Shown: positions 10,484-22,294, numbered from the stretch's first letter. The stretch: 45,896 nucleotides of DNA from Cladosporium sp. IMV 00045 (GCA_001931905.2 MSJI02000432.1:1-45896); one strand, 5' to 3'. Made by a program: numbers and translations. Notes: generated by a model from the letters alone, not told the origin.

Positions 10484-11908
10484 CTAGCCATCTTTCTTCA
10501 GCGTTCCTCCACTGGCCTTCTCGTACGTCGGCTTAAGTTTGAGCCCGATCGGGTTCTTGAGGAAGACCATCACAAGGCCGCAAACGCCAAACATACCCGC
10601 AGCACCAGCGAAGTAAGCCATGTCCCGACCAGCCCACCAGTACAGGGTGCAGAACAGCAGAGGGCCGATGGCGCGCCCCACCTGTCCAAAGCTACGGTGG
10701 TTGCCCAGCTTTCCACCGCGCTCGTTGCTCGAAGCTTCGAAGCTGGACAGACTGTTGAGGCCGGTGACGACGGTGCTGCTGGTGACGGCTAGGAGGGTTG
10801 CGGCGATGTAAAGACCGCGCTCGTTGTCCACTCGGGCGAGAATGACGAATGCGCCGGCGCAGCAGAGCACGCCCAGTTGCACGATCTTGAGCGGGTTCAT
10901 GCGGCGGACGACCGCGCCTTGGAGGATGCTGGCTACCAGGCCGATGAATCCCAGGAGTTTGCCGGATTCCTTGGAGCCGTAGCCGAAGAGGTCGTAGGTC
11001 ATGAAGGGGAGGGAGAATTCCATGCCGCTGAAGAAGAGGATGAAGATGAAGTGCGTGAAGTTGAGAAGGGCGTGGGAGTTTGTACGTCTGGTCTCTTCTC
11101 CCGCTGGCTTAGATTTCTTTGCCGCGCCCTTTGCCGCGGGCTGATTGGGAGGATGGGTCTCCGGCAGAGCGAAGTAGAGGTATGCAGTCTCGGTGACGAT
11201 GAGCAGGAGAGAGAAGCCAGCAGCTGTCGCAAAGGGGTTCGCAGCAACAACCGTAATTTGTGACAGCGCAGCTCCAAGCGCCGGTCCGAACGTAAAGGCG
11301 ATGCTGAAGCAAGCGCCCACCATAGCCATCGTCTTGCCGCGGTCCTCGTCGCTACTGATGTCCGTCGCAATGGCCATGGCGAGTTGTACATTGCCCTCGC
11401 TCAAGCCTCCCACCACGCGACTAGCCAAGAATGTCCTGAAATCCGTTGCCGCGCACCACAGAGCGACAGAAGCGATGTTGCCCATCATGGACCAGAGGAG
11501 GGCGGTGCGTCTGCCATAGCGGTCGGAGAGAGTTCCAATCACCGGCGAGGCGATCGCCTGGCAGAAAGAGAAGAGCGAGCCCAGTGCGCCGCCTAGCAGG
11601 ACGATGTCGTAGCGGTCGTTGATCGGCTTGCTGAAGCTGTTCTTGTATGCGTTGAGGCCGGAGAAGATCTGCGAGAGGAGGGTCTGGGAGGATTGGGTTT
11701 CGACATTGCGATAGAATTCAAGGAGTTTAGGGAAAAGCGGGAGAATGAAGGTGAAGGATATCTGGTGAGAGGGTCAGTATTTGTTTCCTAGGTAGGTAGC
11801 CGCCAGAGCGCGGTGGGGTCTGCGTACGAGATCCAGCAAGAGCGAAATAAACAGGACTCTCAAGACCTTCTTGCGCCTCTCCGGCGACACAGGCGGGCCA
11901 GTTGCCAT
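10484..11908 (-). CDS. MFS transporter, MFSD10/TETRAN-like
   Basis: Exons 11828..11908 and 10484..11761 on the minus strand give 452 residues. The 66-nt intron (donor GTACGC, branch CTGAC, acceptor CACCAG) joins LLLDL to ISFTFILPLFPKLLEFY, which rebuilds transmembrane helix 1 and confirms the splice. The start at 11908 gives MATGPPVSPERRKKVLRVLF, a short basic cytosolic N-terminus. After helix 2 comes the MFS motif A (GTLSDRYGRRTALL, about residues 103-116). The architecture is 12 helices with a Lys/Pro-rich central loop (PAAKGAAKKSKPAGEETRR). The family (Tpo1-unrelated, MFSD10-like) exports organic anions in animals; the substrate in fungi is unknown. The closest relatives are housekeeping-type transporters. 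Confidence 0.82.
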
Positions 11909-13322
11909 TGTGAAAACAGGTGTGAGAAGTGAGAGAAGGTGGGTTGTGCAGGAAGTAAACAAATAGTAAAGGAATCAAGACATAGCCAGAAATATACAGT
12001 TTAGAATAGGGAGGGACAGCTGTCTGCCTACGCTGGAAACACGAGCGAGCAAATAACAATCAGTCTGACACTGACGTGCTGACTCTGGGACGAGCGAGGG
12101 CGCAGTTATTGGCCATAGCTGCAAATGGCGACAAGGCAAAAACGTCCGCAGATCATGATGCTCGCTGGCCCTGGAATCCGCGAACTCTCCCCACTCTGGC
12201 CATCCTTCTCCTTCTACTGCAAGGCTGTTAGCAGCTGAAAATGGGTTGCCACGTGACAGAGCCAAACAAGCCCTCGAAACAAAGAGGTATGGGTGGTGAG
12301 GGATCGGAGAGGATCTCGCCGCTTCCAGACACGCGGACGCACACACGATCCACGCGATCCCACATGGATCTGTGCGACCTCAAGTAGTCCTCGACACATT
12401 CGACCTCAAAGGGCCCGTCAGTACACTTTGAGCGAACCGCATCTCAGCAATCCCTTTCGCTTTTATACTTTGCGAGCATCTCCTGCGGCACCTACCTGCT
12501 ATAGCCTCCGGAGGCTCCAATCCCGAGCTGCGCTTCCAGCCATCTTGGATCCGACGAGTCAATCGTGTTGCTGCAGCCATCTCTCACCAGATCTGGGCTT
12601 TGTTGAGCCATGTCGTACACGATTGTCATGATTATTTGACAGCAGAGTTCAACCTCCTGTCGCCTCGTACACCAGCTCCACCGAAGACCGCCACTTATCA
12701 TAACACAGCACGCGTTTTGATAATGCGTTTCAACAAAAGTACAGCTCATCTCTCGCGGATCTGAATGCCGTGCCGTACCTGCATGTTAAGAAGGCGACCA
12801 GCGAGTTCAACAGTATGGAAGCGCCCGGCAAGACGCCTCACATGCGAGCTATTCCTGGTCGCCTCCACTTTCCCCCAATATGTCAGCGCCACATACACAC
12901 GATCGGTCCCAGCGATCTGGCTTTGCTAGCCCATCCACGGTCAAGCCTGGAACTTCTACCCACGCCACAACCGCAAAGGACTGTTTAGCTCAAGCAACTC
13001 AATCCCCATTCGCCATGGCAAGCCCCGGTCAGCCACAGAAGTACGAAAACGCCTCTTCGCCTGCTCAGTGATACATGCTTCCGCACTATCATAGAGAGCG
13101 CCTTTTAACTCAGGATGAGGGGTTGGTTGCGCGCTGGCTCGTCCGCGCGCCCTCGTGTCTGTCGCATGGCATGTTCGCAGGTTTGACCTGGATTATGCTT
13201 AGCATCCTCTATAAACCGAGAAGATCGCCTTCGGTATTAAATCGATCGTCGTCTTGCATTTCTTCATCCACCTGATCGACCAGACCAACGTGCTGCTAGA
13301 CTCGGTCCGTCAGCTAATCACC
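11909..13322. other. Large divergent intergenic region (MFS / receptor genes)
   Basis: About 1.4 kb separates the divergent MFS and receptor starts. Open frames here are at most about 120 codons and look like random GC-rich sequence. No tRNA, repeat array or protein motif is visible. It probably holds both promoters and long 5' leaders. Confidence 0.5.
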
Positions 13323-15289
13323 ATGCTAATCAATCCACTCGGACGGAATTGGGGCTCTCTGGTCAATTGGGACGATCTTGGTAAAGACACCTGGTGAATC
13401 TAGTGATATCAAAGACTAAACGCTTACAACACTCAGGAAAATTGTATGCCGGCCTCATCATCGCATGGTCTGTCTCTCTACTCGGCGGCGTCATATGTCT
13501 CCTCTGGCACCGAAGGTCGCCTTTCGTCAGGATCCGCAACCTTCCCATAGCCATCACTTCGACATTGTTCCTGCACATCTACCTCGTCAAGATCTTACTG
13601 GCCTACACGACAAATGGACACTTTTTGTGCAGCGCCGAGTTCTGGATCATGAGCATATACCTTCCCTTTGGTATTGCCCTTTTCCAAGCCAACGTCACTC
13701 AGCTGCGAAGTATCAGCGAGCAGCAGGATGCCATCCTTTACCGTGAGACTTCGCACGGCAGTGCTCCGGAGGTGGCCTACCACGGACGCTTATCTCGAAT
13801 GTACATGCGTTACCGTGGGCTCACTCAAGCGCAGAAGAGCTATATCTTCATCGCGATAGGCATGATCATACAGGTACGTGACTGGCGTGGCATGGAAGCC
13901 ATGTGCGTGTTTGAGCTCCTCTAACGTCCATCAGGTCGTCATCACATCTGCCATATATGCAACGTCACCTACCCTGCAAGGAGACTGGTCCAGTTATGGA
14001 AAGCTTCCCTACAACAAAGGTCAAGTCAAGTGCCGGAAAACGTGGGAGTGGATCCCAAGCGCTTTCTGGCAGCTGTTCTGGACCTGGATCTACGGACCTT
14101 ATGAGCTCTACAGGATCAGGCACATTCGTGACGCTCACCGTTGGCGCCTGCAGACAATCCTGTGCATCGTTTCTGGGTAAGTCGTCACGCAACACAAGAT
14201 GACTAGGGAGAAAGCTGACCTTGCAGACTTCCTGGATCTCCCCTCTGGATCGCAGCAGTCTTCTCCACCGGGTTCAAACCCGTCAATCCCTGGTTTGTGC
14301 CTCCCATGTGGCTCGCACCTGGAATCGTCGTGATGCAGTTTGCAACCATTTTCTTCCCCGTTTTCGAAGTCTACGAATATAGATCATCGACGCACAAGAG
14401 AGTCAGCTCATTCAGCAGCTCCGAATCAACACTTCGGTCTTCATCTATCGTGCCGGACAAGATCGGACGTACCCTCTCGAGAAACTCGACGAGCGAACTG
14501 TTCGACGAGATCAGCGCCGTCTCCGCCGGCAGGCTCTACTCCATGTTGGCACTGGAGCGCGCTCTGATCGTCAATCCCGCACCCCTTCTCCACTACGCCG
14601 CGAAGAAAGACTTCACAGCGGAGAACATCGTCTTCCTGACGCAGGTCAGAGACTGGCGACAAGCATGGGACTCCGCTCCCCGGAATCCCAGTACCGGTCT
14701 AGTGACCGAGGACGCACAAGTGCGCCTCTTCCGCATGGCCGTGGACATTTTCGCCACGTCCGTCGACGACAAGACGGCCGACTTCCCCATCAACATCGAA
14801 AGCCACATCCGCAAGACCCTCGCCAGCATCCTCAGCCCCGCCGTGCTCAACGCCCTGAGCGGGTTCGCAGGCCGCAACGGCTCAGCGACCACCACCCTCA
14901 ACAACGAGAAGACCAGCAACCAGCTCGCGCCCATCATGTCCCCCTGGGCGGAATCCAAGCAGGGATCTGGCACTGTCACGACCATCGTCTCCGCCTCCCC
15001 CGCGTCCTCACCAGGCCGCACCCTCCATTCCATGTCCTCGGCGGAAACGGCGGTGACGACGGTGACGAAGACCGCAACGAGCGAAACCAAACCCTACCGC
15101 CTCGAGGACCGCCCAGACCTCTCACCGCAGACCAACGGGCGCGGCATCGACATCCCGGGCTTTGACGAGCACGTCTTCGCCGAGGCCGAGTCGAGCATCA
15201 AGTACCTCGTGCTGACCAACACGTGGCGCAAGTTTGTGCACTTGAGGGAGAGGGATCGGGAGAGTGGAGGGTTTGATTTTGGGGGGTAG
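13323..15289 (+). CDS. Seven-transmembrane receptor with C-terminal RGS domain (GprK-like)
   Basis: Four exons: 13323..13380, 13437..13873, 13935..14176 and 14227..15289 (599 residues). Introns of 56, 61 and 50 nt all have GT...AG ends. Exon 1 (MLINPLGRNWGSLVNWDD...) follows an in-frame TAG and joins a split Gly codon to KLYAGLIIAWSVSLLGG, the first helix. Seven hydrophobic segments follow, up to WLAPGIVVMQFATIFFPVFEVYEY. A Ser-rich linker leads to an RGS domain: LYSMLALERALIVNPAPLLHYAA..., then DAQVRLFRMAVDIFA, and finally FAEAESSIKYLVLTNTWRKFV. A low-complexity insert of about 100 residues splits the RGS fold. Such proteins (Aspergillus GprK, plant AtRGS1) are thought to couple a sensor to GTPase acceleration on a G-alpha subunit. 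The ligand is unknown. Confidence 0.85.
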
Positions 15290-16159
15290 CGGTCTCTTGA
15301 GCTGTATTTTTTTTTTTTGTGACGGGCAATAATTACGCTTTTGGTTCGATTTGGGCGTCGCTTGGATGCATCATTTTCGTTTGTTTGTTTGTTCGTTGTC
15401 CTTCACCTGTCGAGTCAGGCTGGTGTCATGTTTTCCCATGCATGCACGCTTGGACTTCTTGTGGACATGTACGATGACGAAAGCGCGCGAGAAATGCGCC
15501 ACGCAGGTATCAGTATCAGTAGAAAGAATGTATACATAACAAAGGTTGACGGCTACGATGAAAACCCAGTAAAAGTACAACAAACAAGAGTGAACGAGTC
15601 CATGTTGTCTTTGACCCGTGTTTTACATACGTCGGCCTCACTCGGCCAGCGAATACATGTACTGTGAGGGACCCCCAGCTCGTCATTCCCAGGGATTTTC
15701 CCTGGAATCAGGGCACTGGCAAGTTGCGAGTCCGAGCTCCCGCGCCTCGGATCTTGGGATGTCACTAGTACTGTTGGTAGCTCGAGTAGTAGTAGCAGCC
15801 TAGCAGGCGAGAGAAGGTCTCTTCTGTCATTATCACTACTATCTCTCGGGCCCTTTGATCACGGGCTCTCTCTTCTTTGCCGTGCGCCTTTTTCTTGGTG
15901 AAACACCACTTCTATCTCTGTCGTTCTTGTACTCGTGTGGATTTGTGTGGACTTCTGCCATTTTTTGCTACACATATTTCACACGACATGATGATGAGCT
16001 AGCGAGACGAAAAACGCAGTTCGATACCGACACGGAAAGACACAATCGCAAGCACCGGTGACAGACCTTACCTCGGACCCAAGGAAGGCAGGCAGCGAGC
16101 CCGGCAGCGACGCGCCAGACTGGCACACAAAAAAACCCAGAAAATAATAATACATAATA
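15290..16159. other. Intergenic region upstream of the NIPA-type gene
   Basis: 870 bp between tandem plus-strand genes. A T12 tract at 15307-15318 sits in the receptor 3' flank. The sequence just before 16160 is AT-rich (AATAATA units). No gene is recognised. Confidence 0.5.
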
Positions 16160-18454
16160 ATGTACATACCCGCGCCATCCACACCACCGCTGCCAGCGAG
16201 CAGCAACGCTAGCCCACCAACACCACCACACCTGCAACAACTATCCCTCGGCTTCGGAAACGGCCACGACCTCAGCCCCGAAGACTGGTCGAGTCTAATC
16301 GGCATCGTGACAGCAATAGTCGGCAACGTACTCATCTCCTTCGCGCTCAACACGCAGCGCTATGCGCATTTGCGACTGAGTCGGGAGAGCGACACGCGCG
16401 CCAAGGAGAGGAGGAGGGACAGGAAGAGACGGCGAAATGGGAGGAAGAACGGCGCGGTGAAGAGTTACGGCACGCAGCAGATGGAGCAGCAGGAAGAGAT
16501 CGCGGAGGCGCGCGCGAGGGATAATGTGCGGTATGGGCCTGCGAATGGGCAGTTGGAGTTGGAGGAGGAAGAGGAGGCACAGGAGGGCGATGCGCTCATT
16601 CCGAGCTTGGAGAGTAGTAAGGCGAGTCTGTCGACTGTGGGTTCCTCGGCAGCGTCGGCGAATATGCGCAATGAGAAGGGGGAGGATGAAGGGAAGGGGA
16701 AGAGTTACCTCAAGTCGCCTATTTGGTGGCTTGGGATTGCTATGATGGTGCTGGGAGAGGCCGGCAATTTTCTGGCGTATGGGTTTGCGCCGGCGTCGAT
16801 TGTTTCGCCGCTGGGTGTTGTGGCGCTTATTTCTAACTGCCTCATCGCGCCGCTGCTGCTGCATGAGAAGTTTCGCTGGAGGGATGCTGTCGGCGTGGTC
16901 ATTGCCGTTGCGGGCTGTGTTACGGTCGTGTTGTCAGCCAGCGATAGCAATCCGAGACTGGATCCGGATACGATCTGGGAGCTCATTACGACCTGGGAGT
17001 TCGAGACCTACCTTGGAATCACGATATCTCTCATCGTCGTGCTTCTCTTCGCGAGCAATAAGTACGGCGAGAAGAGCATTCTCATCGACCTTGGACTGGT
17101 CGGCTTGTTCGGTGGCTATACCGCTCTATCGACGAAAGGTGTCGCTTCTCTCCTCTCGAACAAGATCTGGCGGGTCATTACTTTCCCTATCACTTACCTC
17201 CTGCTGGCTGTCCTAATCTTGACGGCTGTCATGCAGATCAAGTACGTCAACAGAGCCCTGCAGCGGTTCAACGCTACGATGGTCATCCCAACACAGTTTG
17301 TCCTCTTCACGCTCTCCGTCATCATTGGAAGTGCCGTGCTGTACCGCGATTTTGAACGTGAGAGCGCCGATGATGCCGGCAAGTTCGTAGGCGGCTGTGC
17401 CCTCACCTTCTTGGGTGTCTGGTGCATCACATCCGGTCGATCGGACGACAATGATGGCGACGAAGAACTTGAAGGTGACCTTGAAGAAGACGCCGTCGAC
17501 CTCATCGACCACGAAGGCGTGCAAGCCGAAGTCCATGAACGTCCAGACGACGAACATCGGTCGACCTCACCCACCAAATCCTCAGCAAAGACAGCACCAG
17601 CACAATCTCGCCGACTGCAAAGCGCAGCCGACATCCAACCCTCACTAATCATCACGCCGGACTTCCAACCCTCAACGCCCTCCAACCCCTCCCACCTTAC
17701 CCAATCGCACACCCTCTCCCCCGGCCCCGCAAACCGCAGCGCAATCCACGCCACCTCCGCCTCCGACCTCTCCTCAACCAGCACCACAGACCCCTCCAAA
17801 CACCCCCCAATGCACGCCACGACCTCCGCCCCCCTCATCCCAACCCTAACCCCCCGCCCCACCACACCGCTCCGCAACCCCACCTCCCCCTCCGGCACCT
17901 CCACGACCCAAAGCCCACGAACCCCCCAACCCCGCCTGCCTCCCGACCAACAACAGGCGCAACAACATCAAAACCTCTCCCCCGCCCGCGCCGCCCTAGC
18001 CCGCAACCGCAACTCCATCACCACCCTCCTGCCCGATCTCGGACCCTTGACCTCCCCGTTATCGTCAAGTCTCAGCGCCATCGTCGCAGACTCCCTGCGC
18101 CGCGGCGTCGACCACCCTCATGCCCATGCGGGGAATCCGAACCGTACGCTGCGCAGGAATACCGCTTCGCGCAGCGGGGTCCAGCAGGCTCAGCAATATA
18201 GTTCGAAGAAACGGCACTCAATTGCGTCAGGGACGCTTTCGGCCGACGAGGACGAGGGGCAAGGCGGTGGAAGTAGGAGTGTGAGGAAATCGACAGCGGG
18301 GACGGCGGCGAGGAGTGGGGACGAGACGCTGCTGCGCGCGAGGAGTCTGAGCGCTACGTTGGGGGATTTGTTTACGAGGGGGAACGGTGGTGGGAATGAT
18401 GGTGGTGGTGCTGGGAATGGTGGGAATGGTAAAAGGAGGGAAGGGGAGATTTGA
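16160..18454 (+). CDS. NIPA-type magnesium transporter (DUF803)
   Basis: A single 764-residue frame. NIPA proteins are nine-helix DMT-superfamily membrane proteins proposed to move Mg2+. Helix 1 is at about 44-66 (WSSLIGIVTAIVGNVLISFALN). After a charged 116-residue insertion (71-186, with RRRDRKRRRNGRK and an EEEEE run) the core resumes with WWLGIAMMVLGEAGNFLAYGFAP and SPLGVVALISN, the NIPA signature. It ends near FVGGCALTFLGVWCITSGR. The last 330 residues or so form a Ser/Pro/Thr-rich tail, likely cytosolic and phosphorylated, with Gly/Asn repeats at the end. The total is about twice a minimal NIPA protein; long tails are common in fungal members. Transport of Mg2+ is family knowledge, not shown here. 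Confidence 0.85.
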   Translation: MYIPAPSTPPLPASSNASPPTPPHLQQLSLGFGNGHDLSPEDWSSLIGIVTAIVGNVLISFALNTQRYAHLRLSRESDTRAKERRRDRKRRRNGRKNGAVKSYGTQQMEQQEEIAEARARDNVRYGPANGQLELEEEEEAQEGDALIPSLESSKASLSTVGSSAASANMRNEKGEDEGKGKSYLKSPIWWLGIAMMVLGEAGNFLAYGFAPASIVSPLGVVALISNCLIAPLLLHEKFRWRDAVGVVIAVAGCVTVVLSASDSNPRLDPDTIWELITTWEFETYLGITISLIVVLLFASNKYGEKSILIDLGLVGLFGGYTALSTKGVASLLSNKIWRVITFPITYLLLAVLILTAVMQIKYVNRALQRFNATMVIPTQFVLFTLSVIIGSAVLYRDFERESADDAGKFVGGCALTFLGVWCITSGRSDDNDGDEELEGDLEEDAVDLIDHEGVQAEVHERPDDEHRSTSPTKSSAKTAPAQSRRLQSAADIQPSLIITPDFQPSTPSNPSHLTQSHTLSPGPANRSAIHATSASDLSSTSTTDPSKHPPMHATTSAPLIPTLTPRPTTPLRNPTSPSGTSTTQSPRTPQPRLPPDQQQAQQHQNLSPARAALARNRNSITTLLPDLGPLTSPLSSSLSAIVADSLRRGVDHPHAHAGNPNRTLRRNTASRSGVQQAQQYSSKKRHSIASGTLSADEDEGQGGGSRSVRKSTAGTAARSGDETLLRARSLSATLGDLFTRGNGGGNDGGGAGNGGNGKRREGEI

Positions 18455-19260
18455 TGATTTATTGTGGTATTATTACGATGATTCTTGAAGAAGCGGAGGA
18501 GATAGTTGGGGGAAGCATTTTGGTAGGATTTTAGCGTGTTTGATTTCTTTTACCTTCTTGGTTTGTTTTCGAGGGTTTTGTAAAAAGATGACGAGAAAGA
18601 ACGCAAGAGGCGCAAGGGAACGCAAGATTGGGGAACTCTTTTTGTTACTGACTAAATAGCATAGGCGCACGAGGTGTTTCCTTCCCCATTCTTGCTTTCT
18701 CTTTTTCGTATAATAAATCCAACTCATGAATCTAAAGTCATCACGTTCAATTCGGGCACATTCCAACTCTCGGTGTTACAAAAGAAAGGATTCCAATAAG
18801 GTGCTTTCCACGGATGAAAAGAACAATGAATTTTTTCTGTTCAAAGAGGAAAAAAAAAAAAAAAAAAAATCAGAAAGTACTCTTTTCCAAATCCTCCCCC
18901 TTCTTCTCTCTAAAAGATAAAAAAATCATGCCATGCGAGGCCCTGGAATCCTCGCATCGCCCTGGCATTAAAAAAAATAGGAACAAAGCAATACGTACAG
19001 ACAGCGCTAGCCTGCCTCCCATCATGCTCCAAGAACTGCTAAACCAAAGACCCTCCGCGGAAAGCAATAAGGAAACCCCGATCCGAATGCAGTTGCATTA
19101 AACGCCATGCTTTGCCGGGTGGGCAAGCAAACCAACATCAAATCAATCCCGTGACTCTGAGAAATGCAATGTTTCCAAAAATCCAAACCGTACCAAGAGA
19201 AGCATCCCAAATAAAAAAGAGGCTCCGAGCAAACCCTTCCACGCCCCTAAACCATTCAAC
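18455..19260. other. Intergenic region between convergent NIPA-type and USP genes
   Basis: 806 bp between two 3' ends, AT-rich relative to the genes, with a perfect A20 run at 18850-18869. No gene is recognised. Confidence 0.55.
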
Positions 19261-22200
19261 TCACATGACAACACAATCCCTCTCCTCCCCTCCACTCTTG
19301 CCACTTCCATGCGAAAGATGATGCCCATGCCCATGCCCATGCCCATGCTTCTCCTTCTCCTTCTTCTCCTTCTTCTTCGCCCTCACGCTTCCACTCCCCA
19401 CAGCAGGAAGCGGAGAAGTCGAATGCGAATGCGACGACGAAGGCGGAGGGAGTGCGATGTTCTCCTTACTCGCACCCTCGCCTTCAGACAGCACGTGCGC
19501 GCCGTCTTCGGAGACTGGCACGCTGGGCACGCTGGGGAATGCAGGTGGAGGTGCAGGGGCAGGGTGGGCGTCTCGCTCGTTGGCCAGTTCGGCCGCGACG
19601 CTGGCGGAGGGTTGGATGGGTGAGGTGTTTGTGCTCGTGATAGGGTTGTTGTTGGTGTTGCTTCCTGTCGCGGGCGAAGTGTCCGCCCGGGACATGCGAA
19701 GCGTCAACTTCGACATGTTCAGACTGAAGCGCGAGCTCTCCTTTTCCTTTTCCTTGTCCTTTTCGCGCTCCTTCTCGCGATCGGCGGACGCGGGCCCCGT
19801 GGAAGTGGGTCTGGAGCGATTGTTGCGGCTTGAGCGGCGGGTGCCGAATGTCTTCGCGACGGAGAGGAAGGAGTTGGTTTTCTCCTCGATGGGCGTGGCG
19901 GGGACGGAGTTGGAAGTCGCGGTGCCGATGCTGGTTCCCGACGCGGAGCCGGCGAGCGTGTTTTCGTCGAATGCGATGCTGCGCCGGCGCGGCTGGTCGC
20001 GCGATGTGCGGCCGCGGGGGTGGAGGGCGGAGTTGATGTCGAGGCTGGTGCGGGTTGAGGAGTGGGAGAAGTCTGCTGTGTCGCTTGCGCGTGGGAAGGC
20101 GTGGCGGAGGGCGGGGTTGTTTTCGAGCGCGGCGAGGTCGGATTCGCTGAGTTGGCCGTGTTTTTCGTTCAGAGGCATGGCGTCGGAGTGGGAGCGGGAG
20201 GTGGCTTCGGCGTAGGTGGGGAGATCATGGATGCTGTGGCCGTCGTCGCCGATGGGTTGGACTTGGTAGAATAGGAGGTATGGTGTTTCTTGCTTGAGGG
20301 CTTCGTGGATGTTGACGTAGCTCACGCGTTCTTCTGCCAGGTCGTCGAAGCGCATCCAGGGATCTTCGATGTCTGCGGTGCTGCTGTCGCTCTCGCGGCG
20401 CTCACTTGTCGAGGTTCTCTTTGCGTTGGGTGCGCTTCCTCTGCTGAGGCAGACGTAGTGGCCAGAATGCACGGAGACGCCACGATGGCATATGACTGAC
20501 TGTAACATCAATCGAAAGTTTCCAACGAGCGGGCCTTCTTCCTCCATGCTGTCGTCGCCAACGAAGTTCGGAACGGCAATTTCGAGAGGGATATCGACGT
20601 AAGCGTCGCGCCTGATGGCCTGTCCCTCGTTGGTGTATGAATACCGTTTGAGGGCGATGCCCAAGACAGGCCGCTTTCGTGAGAAATGAGCGGCGACTTG
20701 TGCATCCGTTTCGGGCATGTTGTCGGTGTACCAGGGCAGGAGCTTGAAAAATTGCCATGCGGGCATGAGAACTTCTGTGCGAGTGCTCATCCGGCGATCC
20801 TTCTTTTCCTGTGAGCTCTTTGTGTCATCAAACACGGGTTTATCTTTGTCCGGGTCCACGCCTTCGATTTGGACCTTTCGTTGACTGAAAATGCTATCCG
20901 CTCTTTTCCTCCCACTACCAGGTCGCAGCTTGTCCGCTGAAGTTTTGGGTTGCGATGGAGCCTCTGCGATGGGTGTTGACACCACCGGTGTATCTGGTAC
21001 CTCTGCAATTTCAACATGCAGTCCGCCCTCTACTTTCTCCTCTGCTTCGAATGCCTTGAGTTTTTCGTCCTCTTCCTTCGATCCCTGTAGTGTATTTCGC
21101 CTTTGTTGTTCCATATGCCGTTTGACCTCTATTCGATTGTTGAAGTAATGTTCCAGGCAATCCTCCAGAGTGATAACACTGCTGCCTTCCCGTGGCTCGT
21201 CCATGATGGCAACCTCTAATAATCGTTCGTTGACAAACTTGTGGTCGTCGGTAGGGTCTTCCTTTCCAGTATGATACAAATCCATCTTCAACGTCAACAA
21301 TGGAAGCTCCAATTGTCCAGTGATGAAACCAAAAGCTTCGGAAGGGTCTTGCTGCCTAAGATTCGCCGCATCCTTCCAGCCGCAATCGGCAAGCGCTTCT
21401 TGAAGATGCTTTGTGACGTCGGTGGTGATTAATCTGCCAGATCGGAGAAGGTTGACCCATAATCGCAGGAAGCCAGCCAACTTGCGTCGTTGAGGGTCTT
21501 CGAAACTCTCGTATAGCATGGCCTCGAAGCTGTCCAGTCTGGCGAACATGCCGAACAGAAGTGCGTCCAGATAGCATGTCACAGACTCCCGATTTACAGC
21601 TCCAAGTAGTCTTGTGTTGGGATCGAACGGTCGTACGATGCCCTCGTAGGTTTCCTCCAACAACATCAACAATCTAAACGCCGCCTCTGGATCGCCCTTG
21701 GACGACGGCGCTCTCAGGGCATATTCGACGTTGTCGTCGCAGATATTCTCAATGCCATAGCTTTGCAACCGCGCAACGATTGCCTTGACATGCTTTTCCT
21801 CTTCCTTGTCGAGCTTTTTGCGATTTGGATCTGTTGGGGTGAATACTCCACCAAAGTGATCTGGTTTGACGACGGTCTGATAGTAAAGCTGTTAGCGAGT
21901 TTGTCTAATCAGAACAGCACACAAGAAGAAGTAATGCGACTCTGAGCGATTTCCAACTCCGAAGAGTGAGCCTACGACGCAGCGACCCGCCTACAGACGC
22001 CAGGTCGAACATGCTCGAGCCAGAATCGCATCGTCTTGCACGCTTGCGCCAAACGAGCAGGGGTTCGCGCTCGTCAAAGCCATAGGTCGCACTGCTGGGC
22101 GGGGCTTCGCTGGCTCGGCGGCAACGCTTGACGCCGCCGACGCGGTGTATGAATGCGTGCATGACGGATGCGCATGATATGCAAGGGAAGATGATGTGAG

Positions 22201-22294
22201 GGGATGATGTGCATACTCTTTCAGGCGGGTGGCCTTTGTGGTTGTGGTGCTTCTTCTCCCCCCGCCGGCTGAGGAAACGGTGGACCCCACTCAT
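19261..22294 (-). CDS. Ubiquitin-specific protease (peptidase C19) with C-terminal CaaX box
   Basis: Model: exons 22217..22294 and 19261..21876 on the minus strand, 897 residues. Exon 1 (MSGVHRFLSRRGEKKHH...) has a strong start context (ACCATGA). Exon 2 opens TVVKPDHFGGVFTPTDPNRKK. The 340-nt intron is long for this window, so a small extra exon cannot be excluded. The catalytic Cys box is NRESVTCYLDALLFGMF (Cys127), closer to CYLD-type than to the usual GNTCYxNA. The His box is VHSGHYVCLSRG (His499), followed by WMRFDDL (Asp537). The region after about residue 600 is disordered and Ser-rich, then a Lys/Glu tract, a His-Gly repeat (from about residue 870), and the last four residues CVVM, a perfect CaaX prenylation box. 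Expected to deubiquitinate membrane-associated substrates; the substrate is unknown. Confidence 0.82.
19315..19348 (-). repeat. 6-bp tandem repeat encoding a His-Gly tract
   Basis: Repeats of CATGCC read on minus as GGCATG/GGGCAT units and encode alternating His and Gly near the USP C-terminus. This is in-frame microsatellite sequence, likely to vary in length between strains. Confidence 0.6.

Noticed and set aside
8258..11908. Secondary-metabolite cluster made of the MBOAT acyltransferase and the MFS transporter
   Set aside because: No PKS, NRPS, terpene synthase, P450 or pathway regulator nearby, and the transporter is of the MFSD10 housekeeping type.
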